A DNA stretch of 9,102 nt, from positions 1 to 9,102 of the forward strand of contig JAPLDV010000454.1 in the NCBI GenBank assembly GCA_026391235.1. Reading direction: 5' to 3'. Below, one piece after another: positions 6,859-9,102 of this stretch. Made by a program: the position numbers and the translations under genes. Position 1 is the first letter of the stretch; each line of letters starts with the position of its first letter. The notes below the pieces were generated by a model. It was not told where the DNA came from, did no database searches, and was given only the letters and a program-made list of their open reading frames with translations. Source of the stretch: Bacteroidia bacterium (GTDB lineage Bacteria > Bacteroidota > Bacteroidia > Bacteroidales > UBA12481).

Positions 6859-6890
6859 GCGGGGACCTTTTCACACTACTCCGAGGCTTC
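6859..6890 (+). repeat. Partial third unit of the dispersed repeat
   Basis: GCGGGGACCTTTTCACACTA at 6859-6878 repeats the outer half of the neighbouring arm at 6808-6843. The unit continues with CTACTCCGAGGCTT (6876-6889), an exact 14-base inverted match to 8679-8692 in the downstream element. It ends 20 bases before the next promoter box. Confidence 0.75.
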
Positions 6891-6909
6891 CAATATCCGC
6901 CTTTTTTTA

Positions 6910-6917
6910 TATCTTTG
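6910..6917 (+). promoter_or_regulatory. TAnnTTTG promoter box before the small protein gene
   Basis: TATCTTTG matches the Bacteroidota -7 consensus exactly and ends 7 bases before the ATG at 6925. If used, transcription would begin almost at the start codon, giving a leaderless or nearly leaderless mRNA. No convincing -33 TTTG is seen, because the upstream sequence is dispersed-repeat DNA. Confidence 0.45.
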
Positions 6918-6924
6918 CGGCCAG

Positions 6925-7236
6925 ATGAAATTCGCCGCAACCATCCGTATCCTTTTTGTGCTGATCCTGGCTTTAGGCTTTATAGATCAGCATAATAGCA
7001 GCACGTTTAGTTCGCCTTTCGCGCAACAGGAATTGGCCGGTCATCAGGCCACTACCGGAAGCCTTTCCTCACATGGGCTCATCGATGCTGAGCATGGCGG
7101 TGATATCCTTAGTGAAGTGCCCGGTATAACAAGTACTCCTGAATTTATCCTTCTTGATCCAGTCACCTTGCCGGTTCCGAATCCGGTTTTGACCGGTCCA
7201 TCTCCCTGCTGGCAACCGCCGGAATTACGTTCCTGA
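6925..7236 (+). CDS. Small hypothetical membrane-anchored or secreted protein
   Basis: Start 6925 gives 103 aa. The frame is open further upstream, but that extension runs through dispersed-repeat DNA and a promoter box, so it is rejected. The N-terminus MKFAATIRILFVLILALGFI is a short basic start plus a hydrophobic core, as in a signal peptide or anchor; no lipobox Cys or clear cleavage site is visible. The rest is polar, with a few His/Glu/Asp residues (SSHGLIDAEHGGD) and a proline-rich tail (LPVPNPVLTGPSPCWQPPEL) with a single Cys. I recognise no family. It lies 72 bases before the cation diffusion facilitator on the same strand and could be co-transcribed, so a small envelope accessory to metal handling is possible but unproven. 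It might also be non-coding sequence with a chance frame; codon use looks acceptable but the evidence is modest. Confidence 0.5.
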   Translation: MKFAATIRILFVLILALGFIDQHNSSTFSSPFAQQELAGHQATTGSLSSHGLIDAEHGGDILSEVPGITSTPEFILLDPVTLPVPNPVLTGPSPCWQPPELRS

Positions 7237-7308
7237 CCGGTTCACTTTCCTTTATTTAAATACCTATCTGTATAAACATCTGATATCTAATTATTAGCAT
7301 TCACATTT

Positions 7309-8172
7309 ATGGTGCAAGAAAAGAACAGGGTTGCTTTTATTTCCGTTTTAGCAGCTATATTTTTGACCGGTTTTAAACTGATCATCGGACTGGTTACGGG
7401 GAGTCTTGGAATCCTTTCCGAAGCCCTGCATTCCGGGCTCGATCTGGTAGCTGCTGTGATCACCCTGTTTGCAGTGAAAGTTTCTGACAAACCAGCCGAT
7501 AAGGAACATCATTATGGCCACGGCAAGGTTGAAAACCTCAGTGCCTTGCTCGAAACCCTGTTACTGTTCATAACCTGCTTCTGGATTATCTATGAAGCCG
7601 TGCACCGTCTGATTTCGGGTAAAACAGAAATTGAAGTAACCGTGTGGAGCTACATTGTGATTGTTACTTCCATTGTTATCGACTTCTCCAGATCAAGGGC
7701 CCTGAGCCGGGTTGCGAAGAAATACAACAGTCAGGCCCTCGAAGCAGATGCCCTCCACTTTTCTACCGATATCTGGAGTTCAACCGTTGTTTTGCTTGGT
7801 TTGATCTGCGCCAATTTCGGTTTTTTCTTTGCCGACTCCGTAGCTGCTTTGGTTGTCGCCATGATCGTTATTTATGTTTGCTACAAGTTGGGTAAGCGCT
7901 CGATCGATATGCTGCTCGACAGGGTATCACCGGAGATTCAGGCGAAAGTTGAAAACGCGATTGTCGATATATCCGAAATCACTCATTACCATGATCTTAA
8001 AATTCGTTCGTCGGGTGCCGATACATTTGTGGAGGTTTGTATACATGTTCAACCGGGATTGAGCATCGACGAGGCGCACCAAATTTCTCATCATGTTTCA
8101 GATGAAATTAAAAAGAAGGTTGACCGTGTTCATGTTCATGTTCATACCGAACCGGAAACCTTTGCCGAATAA
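7309..8172 (+). CDS. Cation diffusion facilitator (CDF) divalent metal efflux transporter
   Basis: A 287-aa inner-membrane metal(2+)/proton antiporter of the CzcD/FieF/ZitB family, expected to act as a homodimer. Six hydrophobic segments lie at roughly 7-27, 32-57, 77-97, 108-124, 155-170 and 175-195. The transport site is H41-x3-D45 (segment 2, EALHSGLD) with H150-x3-D154 (start of segment 5, DALHFSTD). This HD/HD set is typical of zinc-type CDFs, whereas FieF/YiiP has DD/HD. The TM2-TM3 loop has the family motif DKEHHYGHGKVENL (64-77). The cytoplasmic domain (about 200-287) is ferredoxin-like, with HYHDLKIRSSG and the metal-binding tail HVHVHTEPE. The length is normal and nothing is missing. 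Zn2+ is the likeliest substrate, with Co/Cd/Fe possible. No metal-responsive regulator is in the window. A small zinc-ribbon protein follows 34 bases downstream, probably on the same transcript. Confidence 0.93.
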   Translation: MVQEKNRVAFISVLAAIFLTGFKLIIGLVTGSLGILSEALHSGLDLVAAVITLFAVKVSDKPADKEHHYGHGKVENLSALLETLLLFITCFWIIYEAVHRLISGKTEIEVTVWSYIVIVTSIVIDFSRSRALSRVAKKYNSQALEADALHFSTDIWSSTVVLLGLICANFGFFFADSVAALVVAMIVIYVCYKLGKRSIDMLLDRVSPEIQAKVENAIVDISEITHYHDLKIRSSGADTFVEVCIHVQPGLSIDEAHQISHHVSDEIKKKVDRVHVHVHTEPETFAE

Positions 8173-8206
8173 GGAAAACTATTTATAAAACAAAAAAAGT
8201 AACAAT

Positions 8207-8494
8207 ATGGATTGTCCAATTTGCAAAGTGCCATTGGTAATGGCCGATAAACAAGGTATCGAAATTGATTATTGCCCAACGTGCCGGGGAATCTGGCTTG
8301 ACCGCGGTGAACTCGAAAAGATCATTGAACGATCGACCCAGGCGTATCCGCCTCAACAGGGGAATTACTATAACGAAAGTGCCCGTTCTTACGAAAATCA
8401 TGACAAGCATTACGATGAACATGGTTCGCAGGGGTACGATCAGTATGGCCGCAAAAAGAAAAAAGGCCTGCTGGGGGATTTGTTCGATTTCTAG
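8207..8494 (+). CDS. Small zf-TFIIB zinc-ribbon protein
   Basis: This 95-aa protein has a complete zf-TFIIB-type zinc ribbon (PF13453 type): CPIC (C3, C6) and CPTC (C23, C26), followed by the family signature RGIWLDRGELEKII at 27-40. The middle (about 43-80) is low in complexity and rich in Tyr, Asn, His, Asp and Gln, probably disordered. The end is a basic patch plus short amphipathic motif, KKKKGLLGDLFDF, seen in related small proteins. The ribbon should bind one Zn2+. The cellular role of the family is not established, and DNA or protein binding is possible. It starts 34 bases after the CDF stop on the same strand, so a shared transcript and a link to zinc status are plausible. A weak hairpin (CCGTT/AACGG, 8506-8519) follows the stop without a T-run. 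Confidence 0.88.
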   Translation: MDCPICKVPLVMADKQGIEIDYCPTCRGIWLDRGELEKIIERSTQAYPPQQGNYYNESARSYENHDKHYDEHGSQGYDQYGRKKKKGLLGDLFDF

Positions 8495-8540
8495 TAGAGT
8501 CCCCGCCGTTTTAGAACGGAACATCAAAACAGATAACTCA

Positions 8541-8770
8541 CCACCCACACCCACACCCCCATTTTTCCCCTGGTGACATTGTCATCCCGGAGACCGACTG
8601 CCGCCAGGCAGGCGGGAGTCCGGGATCCCGTCACACTGCTCTAATGCTTTTGGCCACCCGGCCCCAAACCATATAAAAAAGCCTCGGAGTAGCGTGATGG
8701 GATTCCCGCCTCCGCGGGAATGACAAGGTTGCCGGGGGGGGAAGGGAGTGTGAGTGTGGGTGTGAGTGTG
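8541..8770. repeat. GT/CA-rich inverted arms around the dispersed repeat
   Basis: The C/A-rich run 8541-8570 (CCACCCACACCCACACCCCC, then TTTTTCCCC) is an imperfect inverted match to the G/T-rich run 8737-8770 (GGGGAAGGG, then GTGTGAGTGTGGGTGTGAGTG). Together they flank the element at 8579-8726 almost symmetrically, by 8 and 10 bases. The low complexity means part of the match may be chance. Confidence 0.55.
8579..8726. repeat. MITE-like dispersed repeat, copy B
   Basis: This 148-bp element has imperfect terminal inverted repeats. It begins TTGTCATCCCGG (8579-8590) and ends with CGCGGGAATGACAA (8713-8726). Inside, GGGATCCCGTCACACTGCTC (8622-8641) is mirrored by GAGTAGCGTGATGGGATT (8687-8704), with mostly transition differences. 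The left arm has an extra ~19 bases around GACTGCCGCCAGGCAGGC. The right arm holds ATTCCC-N8-GGGAAT (8702-8721), the same pattern as Neisseria dRS3 repeats. It shares its consensus and a 14-base exact inverted match with the repeat near 6744-6890. No coding capacity and no target-site duplication are evident. Confidence 0.75.
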
Positions 8771-9024
8771 AATCCGGGTGCACGGGTGGCATCCGGCATC
8801 TGAATGAGAAACCATGAAAAAAGGGCCTTATGAATCGCATTGATTATCTGGAGTTTACAAAGAGTTATAGTAGACAGGTAATCATCCAATGTCGTTTAGT
8901 TAAGGTTAGATAGTCAGGAATAGGCAGGAATGTCAGATGAACGATATCAATATTAAGTTGGGGGGGTGGGACAAAATGTTATTTAGAATCTGTCTAAATT
9001 GGTTCCTCCTGGAACAATAATTAC
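8771..9024. other. Non-coding stretch with no assigned feature
   Basis: No convincing gene on either strand: minus-strand frames ending here read through the GT-rich run and the repeat. It contains a G-run (8949-8960) and, at its end, a small hairpin GTTCC-TCCT-GGAAC (about 9002-9015) just upstream of the next promoter, which could be an operator but is short. Confidence 0.5.
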
Positions 9025-9053
9025 TTGATTGTTAGGTAGTTAATATAATTTTG
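9024..9053 (+). promoter_or_regulatory. Bacteroidota promoter for the gene at the right edge
   Basis: CTTG (9024-9027) lies 18 bases upstream of TAATTTTG (9046-9053), which matches TAnnTTTG; this is close to the -33/-7 arrangement of the phylum. An ATG follows 28 bases after the box, preceded by AAAGG. Confidence 0.55.
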
Positions 9054-9081
9054 CTTATCTTTAACCAACAAAACAAAGGTA

Positions 9082-9102
9082 ATGACAAGTAAGCGAAAGA
9101 CC
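9082..9102 (+). CDS. Probable start of a gene cut by the window edge
   Basis: ATG at 9082 opens a frame reading MTSKRKT to the end of the window, with the purine-rich AAAGG just upstream and a good promoter about 30 bases before. Only seven codons are visible, so no function can be given. Confidence 0.4.

Noticed and set aside
6808..6924. Upstream extension of the small protein gene
   Set aside because: The extra residues are translated dispersed repeat, and a promoter box lies inside them; the hydrophobic start at 6925 fits better.
8506..8519. Terminator after the zinc-ribbon gene
   Set aside because: The stem is only 5 bp (CCGTT/AACGG) and no T-run follows.
8582..8889. Three overlapping minus-strand frames in the right non-coding region
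   Set aside because: They are translations of the dispersed repeat and the GT/CA-rich run (His-Thr-Pro and Arg-rich low complexity), without homology or start signals.

Overview
The window looks like Bacteroidota (Bacteroidetes) chromosome, probably from an environmental or uncultured lineage. The pointers are TAnnTTTG-type promoter boxes at three places, starts without strong Shine-Dalgarno sequences, a 6-bladed beta-propeller protein of a kind abundant in this phylum, and an SDR-type L-threonine dehydrogenase lying next to kbl. No rRNA, tRNA, CRISPR array or transposase gene was found.

Layout. Bases 1-948 hold the 3' part of a 6-bladed beta-propeller gene. It converges on a broken L-threonine 3-dehydrogenase gene (1091-1781, minus strand) across a spacer carrying a 7-nt tandem repeat and its inverted partner. 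Divergent from the broken gene is an intact 2-amino-3-ketobutyrate CoA ligase (kbl, 1972-3159) with its own promoter box and a strong intrinsic terminator. Next is a same-strand set of three genes: an AcsA-like AMP-forming acyl-CoA synthetase (3311-5017), a free-standing acyl carrier protein (5122-5370) and a second, divergent Kbl-like alpha-oxoamine synthase (5482-6729). The carrier gene is bracketed by two near-identical REPIN-like palindromic elements. After a second type of dispersed inverted repeat come a small membrane-anchored or secreted protein (6925-7236), a cation diffusion facilitator (7309-8172) and a small zf-TFIIB zinc-ribbon protein (8207-8494). The last ~590 bases are non-coding: a MITE-like copy of the dispersed repeat inside GT/CA-rich inverted arms, then a promoter and what looks like the first codons of a gene cut by the window edge.

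How the genes may work together. TDH plus Kbl is the classical threonine-to-glycine + acetyl-CoA route. Here TDH has lost its catalytic centre in an internal deletion, apparently between short direct repeats, while Kbl is intact. The ligase-ACP-oxoamine synthase trio has the parts needed to activate a short carboxylic acid, load it on a carrier and condense it with an amino acid to an alpha-aminoketone. That resembles ACP-dependent oxoamine synthases (BioF with pimeloyl-ACP, bacterial serine palmitoyltransferase clusters, PigH-type enzymes), but the sequences are of the acetate/glycine type. This is the most interesting candidate system in the window; its product cannot be read from sequence. 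The CDF and zinc-ribbon genes form a separate, probably metal-related, group.
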